Assembly: GCF_008386565.1 (NCBI RefSeq) | Contig: NZ_VUKA01000014.1 | Coordinates: 1-64,000, forward strand | Direction of reading: 5' to 3' | Length of the DNA: 64,000 nt | Source: Teichococcus oryzae | GTDB lineage: Bacteria > Pseudomonadota > Alphaproteobacteria > Acetobacterales > Acetobacteraceae | Part shown: in pieces, positions 42,474 to 51,432 of the stretch | Numbering within the stretch: the first letter of the stretch is position 1 | Layout: every line of letters begins with the position of its first letter | Notes under the pieces: generated by a model | Seen by the model: only the letters and a program-made list of their open reading frames with translations | Database searches by the model: none | What the model was told of the DNA's origin: nothing | Translations under genes and position numbers: made by a program

Positions 42474-43907
42474 ATGGCCACCACCGTGATCCGCGACGCG
42501 GACCTTGTCATCACCTGGGACGCGGCCGCGAAGCAGCACACCTACCTGACGGATGCGGTGCTGGCCTATGAGGATGGGCGCATCACCCATGTCGGCCGGG
42601 ATTACGACGGCCCCGCCGACACGGTGATCGACGGCAAAGGGCTGATGGTGATGCCCGGCCTCGTCAACATCCATTGCCACCCATCCTCCGAGCCGATGAA
42701 CAAGGGGCTGATCGACGAGATCGGCTCCCCCGGCCTCTACAATTCCTCCCTGTACGAATATCTGCCGATCTTCCGCGCGGATGCGGAAGCGGTGCCGCAT
42801 TGCGTTCGCGTGGCGCTGTCGGAACTGCTTCTGTCCGGCGTCACCACCGTGGCCGACCTGTCCATGGCGCATCCGGGATGGCTCGACCTGCTGGCGGAAA
42901 GCGGCATGCGCGTCTGCATCGCGCCGATGTTCCGCTCCGCGCGCTGGTTCACCAAGAACGGCCATGTCGTCGAATATGAGTGGGACGAGAAGGCCGGCGA
43001 GAAGGCCATGTCGGAGGCGTTCAACCTGATCGAGCGCGCCGAGCAGCATCATTCCGGCCGGCTGTTCGGCATGGTGGTGCCGGCGCAGATCGACACCTGC
43101 TCCGAAACCCTGCTGCGCGAAAGCTTTCAGGAAGCCAAGGCGCGCGGCCTGTCCTGGCAGATCCACGCGGCGCAATCCGTGGTGGAGTTCCACGAGATCA
43201 CCCGCCGCCACGGCCTGACGCCGATCGGCTGGCTCGACAGCCAGGGCCTGTTGTCGGAACGCTCGATCATCGGGCATGGCATCTTCCTCGACGATCATCC
43301 CAGCACGCGCTGGCACACCGAGAACGACCTCGACCGCCTGGCCGAGACCGGCACCACCGTTGCGCATTGCCCGACCGTGTTTGCCCGGCGCGGCATCTCG
43401 ATGCAGCATTTCGGCCGCTACCGGAAGCGCGGCGTCAACATGGGCATCGGCACCGATACTTATCCGCACAACATGCTCGATGAACTGCGGCTGGTGTCCT
43501 ATATCGCGCGCACCCAGTCGGGTGATCCGCGCAGCCTGACCTCAACCGACCTGTTCGACTCCGCCACCATCGGCGGGGCACAGGCGCTGGGGCGCGACGA
43601 TATCGGCCGCCTCGCGCCCGGCTGCCGCGCCGATTTCGTGCTGGTGGATGTGACGCACCCGATGATGCGCCCGGCGCGCGATCCGATGCGCTCCCTGCTT
43701 TATGCGGCGGGCGACCGCGCCATCCGCTCCGTGCATGTGGATGGGGAAGCGGTGGTGCGGGACGGCAAGGTGCTGACCATGGATTACGAAGGCGCCGCTG
43801 CCGCCCTGGATGAGGCGCAGAAGCGCGTGCTCGACCGCGTGCCGCAGCAGGACTGGGCGCATCGCCCGGTGGAGAAGATTTCGCCGCCGACCTTCCGGTG
43901 GGCCTGA
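42474..43907 (+). CDS. Amidohydrolase, TRZ/ATZ or cytosine deaminase-like
   Basis: A 477-residue metal-dependent hydrolase of the triazine hydrolase/deaminase branch. Motifs are [15 protein letters not shown] (HxH), [26 protein letters not shown] and [15 protein letters not shown] with the metal-binding aspartate. Such enzymes remove amino or chloro groups from N-heterocycles or open cyclic amidines. It differs clearly from the YtcJ-like enzyme upstream, so the pathway may use two hydrolytic steps. GGAAGG precedes ATG 42474 at good distance. Its stop overlaps the ATPase start by one base. Confidence 0.84.
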   Translation: MATTVIRDADLVITWDAAAKQHTYLTDAVLAYEDGRITHVGRDYDGPADTVIDGKGLMVMPGLVNIHCHPSSEPMNKGLIDEIGSPGLYNSSLYEYLPIFRADAEAVPHCVRVALSELLLSGVTTVADLSMAHPGWLDLLAESGMRVCIAPMFRSARWFTKNGHVVEYEWDEKAGEKAMSEAFNLIERAEQHHSGRLFGMVVPAQIDTCSETLLRESFQEAKARGLSWQIHAAQSVVEFHEITRRHGLTPIGWLDSQGLLSERSIIGHGIFLDDHPSTRWHTENDLDRLAETGTTVAHCPTVFARRGISMQHFGRYRKRGVNMGIGTDTYPHNMLDELRLVSYIARTQSGDPRSLTSTDLFDSATIGGAQALGRDDIGRLAPGCRADFVLVDVTHPMMRPARDPMRSLLYAAGDRAIRSVHVDGEAVVRDGKVLTMDYEGAAAALDEAQKRVLDRVPQQDWAHRPVEKISPPTFRWA

Positions 43908-44911
43908 TGGCGGCGCAGGACCTGCTGCGCATCGAGGGGCTGCGCACCTCCTTCCGGACCTCCGCCGGGCTGGTGCGGGCGGTGGACGGCATCGACCTTT
44001 CGGTGAAGCGGGGCCAGACGCTTGGCATCGTCGGCGAAAGCGGCTGCGGCAAGTCGATGCTGTCGCTGTCGATCATGCGGCTGGTGCCGCCGCCCGGCCG
44101 CATCACGGAAGGCCGGGTGCTGCTGGAAGGCCGCGATCTGCTGACCCTTTCCACCGCCGAGATGCGGCAGGTGCGCGGCGGGCAGATCGCCATGATCTTC
44201 CAGGAGCCGATGACCTCGCTCAACCCGGTCCACAGCGTGGGCAAGCAGATCACCGAGGCGATGCGGGTGCATTCGCCAGGGTCCAGCGCGGGCCAGTTGC
44301 GGGACGAGGCCATCGCCGCGCTGAAGCGGGTCCGCATCCCGTCGCCGGAGCGCCGCTTCGACGAATACCCGCACCAGCTTTCGGGCGGGATGCGGCAGCG
44401 CGTGATGATCGCCATGGCGCTGGCCTGCCGCCCGCGCCTGCTGATCGCCGACGAGCCAACCACCGCGCTCGATGTCACGGTGCAGGCGCAGATCCTCGAC
44501 CTGCTGCGGGAGCTCCAGGCCGAAACCGGCATGTCCATCATCCTGATCACCCATGACCTCGGCGTGGTGGCGGAAATGGCCGACGAGATCGCGGTGCTGT
44601 ATGCCGGCAAGGTGGCCGAGCGCGCCCCGTCCCGCGCCCTGTTCGAGGACCCGCAGCATCCCTACACGCTCGGCCTGCTCGGCTCCGTGCCGCGGCTGGA
44701 TGAGGAGCGTGACCGCCTGCTGGCGATCGATGGCAGCGTGCCGCCGCCTTTCGCCTTTCCGTCCGGCTGCCGCTTCCATCCGCGCTGCCCCTTCAGCATC
44801 GGCCCCTGCACCACGGCGCAGCCGCCGCTGCGGGAGCTGGCGGCGGGGCACGAGGCCGCCTGCATCCGCGCGCCGATCGAAACCTCGCTGTCGCTGGAGG
44901 ACGCCGCATGA
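43907..44911 (+). CDS. Dpp-type ABC transporter ATP-binding protein, DppD-like
   Basis: A 334-residue ATPase with Walker [10 protein letters not shown], signature LSGGMRQR, Walker [13 protein letters not shown] and switch histidine in [14 protein letters not shown]. The C-terminal [14 protein letters not shown] is the oligopeptide-type cysteine cluster that can bind an Fe-S centre. ATG 43907 overlaps the previous stop (TGATG); a GTG at 43898 inside the hydrolase gene is less likely. It drives uptake together with the DppF-like subunit. Confidence 0.9.
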   Translation: MAAQDLLRIEGLRTSFRTSAGLVRAVDGIDLSVKRGQTLGIVGESGCGKSMLSLSIMRLVPPPGRITEGRVLLEGRDLLTLSTAEMRQVRGGQIAMIFQEPMTSLNPVHSVGKQITEAMRVHSPGSSAGQLRDEAIAALKRVRIPSPERRFDEYPHQLSGGMRQRVMIAMALACRPRLLIADEPTTALDVTVQAQILDLLRELQAETGMSIILITHDLGVVAEMADEIAVLYAGKVAERAPSRALFEDPQHPYTLGLLGSVPRLDEERDRLLAIDGSVPPPFAFPSGCRFHPRCPFSIGPCTTAQPPLRELAAGHEAACIRAPIETSLSLEDAA

Positions 44912-45972
44912 GCACGCTGCTGGAGGTCGAGGGACTGGCGCGGCACTACCCGGTGAAGAAGGGCGTGCTGGTGCAAAGGCAGATTGGAACGGTTCGCGCC
45001 GTGGACGGCGTGTCCTTCAGCGTGAAGCGCGGCGAAACCCTGGCGCTGGTGGGCGAATCGGGCTGCGGGAAATCCACCACGGCGCGGCTGGTGCTGCGGC
45101 TGATCGAGCCCTCGGCCGGCACCATCCGCTTCGACGGGCAGGACGTGACCCATGCCGGCGGCGCCGCGATGCGCGCTTTGCGCCGCCGCATGCAGATCGT
45201 GTTCCAGGACCCTTATGCCAGCCTCAATCCCCGCCTGACGGTGGGGGACGCGATCGCCGAGCCAATGCAGGTGCATGGCATCGGCGACGCCGACGCCCGC
45301 CGCGCCAAGGTGCAGGAACTGCTTCGCCTGGTCGGCCTCGCGGCGTTCCATGCCGAACGCTATCCGCATGAATTCTCCGGCGGACAGCGGCAGCGCATTG
45401 GCATCGCCCGCGCCTTGTCGGTGGAGCCGGATCTGGTGGTGTGCGACGAGCCGGTTTCGGCGCTCGACGTTTCGATCCAGGCGCAGGTGGTGAATCTGAT
45501 GAAGGATCTGCAGGCGCGTCTCGGCCTGTCCTACCTGTTCATCGCGCATGATCTTTCGGTGGTGAAGCACATGGCCGATCGCGTGGCGGTCATGTATCTT
45601 GGCCAGATCATGGAGATCGGCGACAAGCGCTCGCTGTTCCGCGACCCGCGCCATCCCTATACGCGGGCCTTGCTGGCGGCGATCCCGCATCCCGACCCCG
45701 CGCGGCGCGGCAAGGTGACGCCGCTCGGCGGCGACGTGCCAAGCCCGATGAACATCCCGCCTGGCTGCCGCTTCCACACGCGCTGCCCCTTCGCGCAGGA
45801 TCGCTGCCGGAGCGAGGCGCCGGAACTGCGGGCGGTCGGGTCGAATCACGCCGCCGCGTGCCACTTCTCCGAATCCCTGCCGGATGCCGGCCTGGATTAT
45901 TCCGGCGGCCTCACCGAAGCGGCGGCCCGGCGGCTGGCGCTCTACGATGCGGCAAGGCGCCGCGCCGCCTGA
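44908..45972 (+). CDS. Dpp-type ABC transporter ATP-binding protein, DppF-like
   Basis: A 354-residue ATPase, the last gene of the operon. It has Walker [30 protein letters not shown], signature FSGGQRQR, Walker [13 protein letters not shown] and the C-terminal oligopeptide cluster [14 protein letters not shown]. The start overlaps the dppD-like stop by four bases (ATGA). With the two permeases, binding protein and DppD-like ATPase it completes a five-part importer. It ends 13 bp from the convergent response regulator gene with no obvious terminator. Confidence 0.9.
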   Translation: MSTLLEVEGLARHYPVKKGVLVQRQIGTVRAVDGVSFSVKRGETLALVGESGCGKSTTARLVLRLIEPSAGTIRFDGQDVTHAGGAAMRALRRRMQIVFQDPYASLNPRLTVGDAIAEPMQVHGIGDADARRAKVQELLRLVGLAAFHAERYPHEFSGGQRQRIGIARALSVEPDLVVCDEPVSALDVSIQAQVVNLMKDLQARLGLSYLFIAHDLSVVKHMADRVAVMYLGQIMEIGDKRSLFRDPRHPYTRALLAAIPHPDPARRGKVTPLGGDVPSPMNIPPGCRFHTRCPFAQDRCRSEAPELRAVGSNHAAACHFSESLPDAGLDYSGGLTEAAARRLALYDAARRRAA

Positions 45973-45985
45973 ACCCGTCGGCGCG

Positions 45986-46354
45986 TTATTCCGTGGCCGG
46001 TCCAGCCAGGTCGCGGATGCGGGCCAGAAGCCTGCCAAGGGCGAAGGGCTTGTCGAACACCTCGTTGAACAGCTCGGGGTGTTCGCGGGCGATCGCCCCC
46101 TGGGCGCCGCTCAGCAGGATGATGGGCAGGTGCCGCCAAAGCGGCTCGGCGCGGATCGCCTGCGCCAGTTCCAGCCCGTTCATCAGCGGCATCATGAAAT
46201 CCGTCACCACCAGCGCCGGCACTTCCTGCGCCAGAGCCTCAAGCGCCTTGTGCCCATGGTAGGCCTGGGTGACGCGATAGCCCTGATCCTCCAGCGCGCT
46301 GGCCAGAAGATCGGAAATCAGGAATTCGTCATCGACCACCAGGATCGTTGTCAT
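45986..46354 (-). CDS. Single-domain response regulator (CheY-like)
   Basis: A 122-residue stand-alone receiver domain. The phosphate acceptor is Asp52 in VVTDFMMPLMNG, the acidic pair is Asp8-Asp9 in VVDDEF, and the conserved lysine is Lys101 in VFDKPF. There is no output domain, so it acts by protein contact or as a phosphate relay. It lies 26 bp downstream of the KaiC-like gene on the same strand, so the two are probably co-transcribed and work together. No kinase is adjacent; a soluble hybrid kinase is encoded at 54351-57326. Confidence 0.88.
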   Translation of the reverse strand: MTTILVVDDEFLISDLLASALEDQGYRVTQAYHGHKALEALAQEVPALVVTDFMMPLMNGLELAQAIRAEPLWRHLPIILLSGAQGAIAREHPELFNEVFDKPFALGRLLARIRDLAGPATE

Positions 46355-46380
46355 GCGGAGCGGTGCCTTCCTGTCCCGCC

Positions 46381-47817
46381 TTACGCGGGATCGCCACGTT
46401 GGAAGGTGGGCGCGAAGCTCTTGCCCAACAGCCGGTTGAAGATGCGGATGCCCTGGCTGGTGATCTCGAAATCATGCAGCGCCGGCTCGAAGTCATTGTT
46501 GCGGGTCTTCACCACCGAGAACACGCGGTGGATGCGCCCATCCCGCTCCATCAGCCGCATCAGCACGATGTTGTCGACCGTGCTGAGGATCTCCGGGCTG
46601 GCCAGATGCGGGGTTGTGCCGAACAATTCGCTCATCTCCAGCGTCGTCAGAACGGTGATGCCGCGGGCGCGCAGTTCACCGACCAGGACGGACAGGAATG
46701 GGCTGAAGCGCTGATGCGTCGAAAGGCTGCGCTCCAGGACGCCGAGCCCATCGAGGAACAACCGCTTCACGCCGCGTTCCGCGGCCATGCGGAGCAACTC
46801 GCCAACCACCGCATCGGCCAGCAACTCGGCCGAGGGCCGCCATTCCAGGCTCAGGGAGCCCGCATTCAGGGAAGGCGCCAGATCCAGCCCCAGGGCCGTT
46901 GCCTTCGCGTGCAGCCGCTGCGGCGACTCGTAGAAGCCGAAATGCAGGGCAGGCTCGCTTGGGGCGCCGGCCAGGAAGTGGAGGCCCCAGGATGTCTTGC
47001 CGGCCCCTGATGGGCCGATCAGCAGGGTGGTGGAGCCGCGTGACAGGCCGCCGCCCAGGATCTGGTCGATCTCGGCGATGCCGCTGGTGGTGCGCTCCGC
47101 GCTGGGCTCCTCGGGTTGCAGGGGGCGGGCCAGCAGCGCTTCCGTTCGTGGAAAGGTCACGAGGCCGCCCGGGCCGATTGCGTATTGGTGCAGGCCGCCG
47201 AGCGCCGCGCTGCCACGAAGCTTGCGGACGCGCAGCCGCCGCATGCTGCGCACGCCGAGTTCCTCCTCGCGCAGCTCAATGATGCCGTCCACCATGGTGT
47301 ATTCGGGGCTGCTGTCCTCGAACCGCGCGCTGGTGAGCAGCAGGGCCGTGCAGTGGACGCTGGCGGCGTGGTTCTGCAGCTCGGCGATGAACTTCTTCAT
47401 GTCGAGGGCGCTGGTTGCCTTTTCGCGCGCGTTCAGCAGGCCATCGATCACCAGCAGAGTGGGCTTCTGGCGCGGGATCTCCCGTCGCAGCAGCCGCACC
47501 ACGCCGTCCAGCCCTTCATGCTCCATGATGCTGAAGGCGCTGATGTAGTTGACCTGCCGCCCAAGCATCGACGGATCGTAGAAATCGAGCGTGGACAGAA
47601 ACGCGAAAAGCCGCTCATGCGCCTCGGCCAACAGCGTCACATACAGCACGCTGGCGCCCTGGCTGGCTTGGTGAAAGGCAACCTGGTTCGCGAGAATCGT
47701 CTTCCCCGAGCCGGGATGGCCCTGGATGATGTAGGTGCTGTCAGCCACGAGGCCGCCGCCCAGGATCTGGTCCAGGCCTTCAATGCCGCTGTTGAGGCGT
47801 CGCAAGGTCTGAGGCAC
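46381..47817 (-). CDS. KaiC-like double RecA-fold ATPase
   Basis: A 478-residue protein with two KaiC domains. Domain 1 starts LNSGIEGLDQILGGGLVADS and has Walker A GHPGSGKT. Domain 2 starts TSGIAEIDQILGGGLSRGST and has GPSGAGKT. In cyanobacterial KaiC domain 2 autophosphorylates on an adjacent Ser-Thr; Ser412-Thr413 here (EILSTVDNIV) align with that pair. Of the paired catalytic glutamates, only one seems kept in domain 2 (FYESPQRL). No kaiA or kaiB is nearby. GTG start at 47817 follows AAGGAG. It probably forms a signalling unit with the response regulator. Confidence 0.85.
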   Translation of the reverse strand: MPQTLRRLNSGIEGLDQILGGGLVADSTYIIQGHPGSGKTILANQVAFHQASQGASVLYVTLLAEAHERLFAFLSTLDFYDPSMLGRQVNYISAFSIMEHEGLDGVVRLLRREIPRQKPTLLVIDGLLNAREKATSALDMKKFIAELQNHAASVHCTALLLTSARFEDSSPEYTMVDGIIELREEELGVRSMRRLRVRKLRGSAALGGLHQYAIGPGGLVTFPRTEALLARPLQPEEPSAERTTSGIAEIDQILGGGLSRGSTTLLIGPSGAGKTSWGLHFLAGAPSEPALHFGFYESPQRLHAKATALGLDLAPSLNAGSLSLEWRPSAELLADAVVGELLRMAAERGVKRLFLDGLGVLERSLSTHQRFSPFLSVLVGELRARGITVLTTLEMSELFGTTPHLASPEILSTVDNIVLMRLMERDGRIHRVFSVVKTRNNDFEPALHDFEITSQGIRIFNRLLGKSFAPTFQRGDPA

Positions 47818-47943
47818 GGCTCTCCTTTGCTCCCGGCTGCCGGGATCGTCGGTCGCTGAACGGGGCGCATCTGGGCGCCGGGCAACAGGGATAAGTCAAA
47901 CAACGCCGAAGGTGAACGCGGGCTGCGAAGAAACCGGCCGGAT

Positions 47944-49119
47944 TTATCGCATTCCTGCGCTGGACGGGCCGGCCAGCATCTCCAGAACGGCCTCGGCGGC
48001 AGCCTCGCTCGGCAGCAGGCCATCTGGGCGCAGGCTGTCGAGGATTTGTGCGAATCCGGCCCGCTGCAGGTCCGCGGCGTCGCGATCGGTCAGCAGGCGC
48101 TCCAGCTCGGCCGAAAGCAGGTCCGGCGTGCAGCGTTCCTGGAGGTATTCCGGAATCACCGGCGCATCCGCCAGCAGGTTCACGATGCTGACATGGCGCA
48201 CCTTGATCAGCCGGCGGGCAATGGCGGCGGAGATGGGGTTGACCTTGTAGCCGACCGCCATCGGCACGCCCGCCAGCGCCACTTCAAGCGAGGACGTGCC
48301 GGATTTGATCAGCCCGACGCCATGGCTTTCCCGCGCTGCGGCGAAGGCGTCGTATTTTTCCGCCACGTCGCGCAGCAGGATCGGCGCCGGCCGCCAGCAT
48401 GCGGCCTCGGCCCGCACGGCATCCTCCACCGGCCCGGCGAGCGGCACCACGGGGCGTAGGCCGGGCACCCGTGCCTCCGTCCGGCGCAGCGCCTCGCCAA
48501 AGACGGGCAGTAGCCGGCCAACCTCGCTGTGGCGGCTGCCGGGCATCACCAGCACCACCCGCTCCTCCGGGGCCAGGCCATGGCGCGCGCGGAAGCGGGC
48601 GGCATCGCCCTGGTCCGCCCCGGATTCGAGGATGGAATGGCCGACGAAGCGGACAGGGATGCCGGCCTTCTCGAAGAACGGCGCCTCGAAAGGCAGCAGG
48701 GCCAGGATGCGGTCCACCTGCCGGGCGATCTTGCGCACCCGGCCCGGCCGCCAGGCCCAGACCTGGGGCGCCACGTAATGCGCGACGCGGAACCCCTGCG
48801 CCTTGGCCCGCGCCGCCACGCGCAAGGTGAAGCCCGGGCTGTCGATGGTGACCACCAGCGCCGGCCGCCGCGCCGCGATGTCGGCGGCGGTCTCCTCCAG
48901 GCGGCGGGCCAGCCTGCGGATGTTGGGCAGCACCTCCAGCAGGCCCATCAGCGCCAGCTCCCGCATCGGGAACAGGGAGGTGAAGCCCTGCTCGGCCATG
49001 CGGTCGCCGCCGACGCCGGCGAAGCGCAGATCCGGCCGCCGCCGGCGCAGGGCGGCGATCAGCCGCGCGCCCAGCATGTCGCCGGAAGCTTCCCCGGCGA
49101 CCAGGTAAAGCAGCGTCAA
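47944..49119 (-). CDS. lpxB: Lipid-A-disaccharide synthase
   Basis: A 391-residue glycosyltransferase that joins UDP-2,3-diacylglucosamine and lipid X in lipid A synthesis at the inner membrane. Marks are LYLVAGEASGDMLGARLIAA at the start, ALVVTIDSPGFTLRVA, YVAPQVWAWRPGRV, LVMPGSRHSEV and the sugar-nucleotide site LIKSGTSSLEVAL. No ATG or GTG fits the N terminus. A TTG at 49119 that overlaps the nitrilase stop (TTGA) gives exactly the family start. The gene is separated from the usual lpxD-fabZ-lpxA cluster. Confidence 0.9.
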   Translation of the reverse strand: MTLLYLVAGEASGDMLGARLIAALRRRRPDLRFAGVGGDRMAEQGFTSLFPMRELALMGLLEVLPNIRRLARRLEETAADIAARRPALVVTIDSPGFTLRVAARAKAQGFRVAHYVAPQVWAWRPGRVRKIARQVDRILALLPFEAPFFEKAGIPVRFVGHSILESGADQGDAARFRARHGLAPEERVVLVMPGSRHSEVGRLLPVFGEALRRTEARVPGLRPVVPLAGPVEDAVRAEAACWRPAPILLRDVAEKYDAFAAARESHGVGLIKSGTSSLEVALAGVPMAVGYKVNPISAAIARRLIKVRHVSIVNLLADAPVIPEYLQERCTPDLLSAELERLLTDRDAADLQRAGFAQILDSLRPDGLLPSEAAAEAVLEMLAGPSSAGMR

Positions 49120-50003
49120 GTGAAGCGGGCCGCGGAAGGCGCGGGGAAGGGGGCGCGTGGCCAGTCGCGATGGTTGAACACCGCCGGGTCCTGCCGTACC
49201 GCCTCGATGCGGGCGGGGTCGAGATCGACGAACAGCCAGTCCGGCGCGTCCAGCGCCCCTTGGGCGATCACCCCATCCTCCGGAAAGCCGCGATCCACCG
49301 GGCCGAACACCGCTGCATGGCCGCGATTGCGGTCCAGCGCTGCCGACCATTCGGCATCGCCCACGGTCGGGACAACGGCCACGAAGCACTGGTTCTCCAG
49401 CGCCCGGGCGGCGGCGGACAGGCGCACGCGGTTGAAGCCGTGCAGGGTATCGGTGCAGGACGGCACCAATACCAGCCATGCCCCGGCTTCAACCTGGGCG
49501 CGGACATGCGCCGGGAACTCGCTGTCGTAGCAGATCGAGATGCCGATGCGGCCCCAGGGCGTGTCGAACACCGCCGGCGGGGCGCCGGAGGAGACGCCCC
49601 AGCGCTCCGCCTCGAAGCGGGTCATGAAGTGCTTGTCCTGGTGGGCGCGGCGCCCCTCGGGGTCGATCAGGGGCGCGCGGTTGCGGATCACCCCGTCCGC
49701 GTCGCGCACCGGCAGGGTGCCAGGCAGCAGCCACAGCCCGGCGCGGCACGCTGCTGCCCGCATGGCCTCCTCGATGGCCGGCGCGGCCTCCACCATGGCG
49801 GCCAGCTCCTCCGCCTCGGTGGCGGGGGACCGGCCAGCCAGGGCGGAGCCCAGTTCGACGCAGGCATATTCCGGCAGCACGGCCAGGTCGGCGCCGTTGT
49901 CGCGGGCCACCGCCAGCTCCCGGTCCAGCCGCGCGGCCCATTCGGCGATGCTGGCGGGCCGCTCCACACGATAGGGCAGCAGCCCGATGCGCAGCGCCGT
50001 CAT
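49116..50003 (-). CDS. Carbon-nitrogen hydrolase (nitrilase superfamily)
   Basis: A 295-residue amidase of the nitrilase superfamily with the full catalytic triad: Glu45 in AVLPEYACVE, Lys124 in HQDKHFMTRF and Cys158 in GISICYDSEFP. Substrates in the family are nitriles, amides or N-carbamyl compounds; the true one here is unknown. It overlaps the GNAT gene upstream and lpxB downstream by 4 bp each, so three genes are translationally coupled. Nitrilase-GNAT pairs and fusions occur in several bacteria, which suggests a shared repair or detoxification job. Confidence 0.86.
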   Translation of the reverse strand: MTALRIGLLPYRVERPASIAEWAARLDRELAVARDNGADLAVLPEYACVELGSALAGRSPATEAEELAAMVEAAPAIEEAMRAAACRAGLWLLPGTLPVRDADGVIRNRAPLIDPEGRRAHQDKHFMTRFEAERWGVSSGAPPAVFDTPWGRIGISICYDSEFPAHVRAQVEAGAWLVLVPSCTDTLHGFNRVRLSAAARALENQCFVAVVPTVGDAEWSAALDRNRGHAAVFGPVDRGFPEDGVIAQGALDAPDWLFVDLDPARIEAVRQDPAVFNHRDWPRAPFPAPSAARFT

Positions 50004-50599
50004 GCCAGGGCCTTTCGCCAGAAATCGAGCCGGTGCGGGATCTCCGCCGCGCCGCCAGGCTCGCGCCAGGTGAGGGTGCAGAACAGGCCGGGGCAGGGCG
50101 TGTAGCCGCGGCGGCGCCAGAAGCCATCCAGCGGCGTGTAGCCGGCGGGACGGCGAGGGTCGTCCGCCTCGCGCCGCACGGCGCAGAACGCCGCGTGGCG
50201 CGCGCCCAGGGAGCGGGCATGCGCTTCCCGCAATTCGAAGAACCTCACCCCGGCCCCCTGGCCGCGATAGGCCGGCAGCAGCACGCTTTCGCCGAAATAG
50301 CAGTGCTCGGCAGGGTCGAGGCCAGCGGTGGTGAAGGCGTCCCGCACCTCGGCATGGGTTTCGGCCATGGGCTCGCAGGTGGCGGCGCCGACCGACTCAT
50401 CGCCGTCGCGGCACAGGATCACCGCGGCGCCCGGCGCCTCGGCATAGGCCCGCAGGTAATCGGCCTCGTAGGCTTCGTCGCCCTCGTAGAGATAGGGCCA
50501 TTCGCGGAACACGGCGATGCGGAGCCGCGCCAGCGCCGGCAGGACGGGGTGCAGCGCCGATCCGCGTAGCGTTTCGAACCGGAGAGGATTCTTCGCCAT
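50000..50599 (-). CDS. GNAT family N-acetyltransferase
   Basis: A 199-residue acetyltransferase. The acetyl-CoA site is visible as GESVLLPAYRGQGAGVRFFE (the Q/RxxGxG/A pattern). N-terminal blocks LARLRIAVFREWPYLYEGD and YLRAYAEAP are typical of the group that accompanies nitrilases. GYTPLDGFWRRRGYTPCPG near the end shapes the substrate pocket. The frame extends to 50896, but ATG 50599 starts at the fold, though without a clear ribosome site. Its stop overlaps the nitrilase start by four bases. Confidence 0.83.
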   Translation of the reverse strand: MAKNPLRFETLRGSALHPVLPALARLRIAVFREWPYLYEGDEAYEADYLRAYAEAPGAAVILCRDGDESVGAATCEPMAETHAEVRDAFTTAGLDPAEHCYFGESVLLPAYRGQGAGVRFFELREAHARSLGARHAAFCAVRREADDPRRPAGYTPLDGFWRRRGYTPCPGLFCTLTWREPGGAAEIPHRLDFWRKALA

Positions 50600-50691
50600 G
50601 GAGGCGGCATAGAACAGATAGGCGCCCGAGACGAGGGCCTTATCGGCCGCCTCCCGCGCAGGTCCAGCCCTGGCGCGGAGCGGCGGATCAC

Positions 50692-51393
50692 CTAGCCGGC
50701 ATAGATCATCTTCCGCGTCATGCCGCCATCGGAGACGAATTCGGAGCCGGTGACGAAGCCGCTTTCCGGCCCCACCAGCCACGCCACCAGCGCGGCGATG
50801 TCCTCCACCCGGCCGACGCGGCCGGCCGGATGCTGCGCATGGTCCTCCGGCCGCAATTCCTCGCCCGCGACGTCGATCCAGCCGGGGCTGACGCAATTGG
50901 CCCGCACCTCGGGCCCCAGGCTGACCGCCAGCGCGTGGGTGAGGGCGAGGATGCCGCCCTTGCTGGCCGAATAGGATTCAGTGTCCGGCTCCGACATGTG
51001 GGCACGGGTGGAGGCGATGGCGACGATGCTGCCGCGCGCCGCCTTCAGCAACGGCGCCGCCTGGCGGGCCAGCAGGAAGGCGCTGGTCAGGTTGGTGCCC
51101 AGGACCTTGTTCCATTCCGCCAGCGACAATTCGGCGAGCGGCTTGCGCAGCATGATGCCGGCATTGCAGACCAGCGCGTCGAGCCGCGCCTCCCGCGCCG
51201 CGACGCCGTCCAGCAGTGCGATCACGGCGGCTTCGTCGGCGACGTCGGCGATGACATGGCGGGTGCCGGAATCGCCGGGATCGAGATCCGCGGTCACGAC
51301 GCGCCAGCCTTGCTGGCGCAGCCGCGCGGCGATGCCGGCGCCGATGCCGCGCGCGGCGCCGGAGATCAGGGCAACGGGGGATTGGTCCTGCAT
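50692..51393 (-). CDS. Short-chain dehydrogenase/reductase
   Basis: A 233-residue classical SDR. The cofactor site is ALISGAARGIGAGIAARL, followed by LVCNAGIMLRKPL. The catalytic residues are Ser in IVAIASTRAH, and Tyr and Lys in YSASKGGILAL. SPGWIDVAGEE and GSEFVSDGGMTRKMIY close the domain. An aspartate at the end of strand 2 (TADLDPGD) suggests NAD(H) preference. The substrate is unknown. It is 92 bp upstream of the GNAT gene on the same strand and may or may not be in its operon. Confidence 0.85.
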   Translation of the reverse strand: MQDQSPVALISGAARGIGAGIAARLRQQGWRVVTADLDPGDSGTRHVIADVADEAAVIALLDGVAAREARLDALVCNAGIMLRKPLAELSLAEWNKVLGTNLTSAFLLARQAAPLLKAARGSIVAIASTRAHMSEPDTESYSASKGGILALTHALAVSLGPEVRANCVSPGWIDVAGEELRPEDHAQHPAGRVGRVEDIAALVAWLVGPESGFVTGSEFVSDGGMTRKMIYAG

Positions 51394-51432
51394 GGCCCTG
51401 GCAACGCGCGGCGGCCCGATCGGTTGGCGGCG

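Noticed and set aside
42460..45972. The Dpp genes as a plain dipeptide transporter
   Set aside because: Not rejected as a family, but a dipeptide substrate is unlikely because the genes are interleaved and translationally coupled with two amidohydrolases and no peptidase is present.
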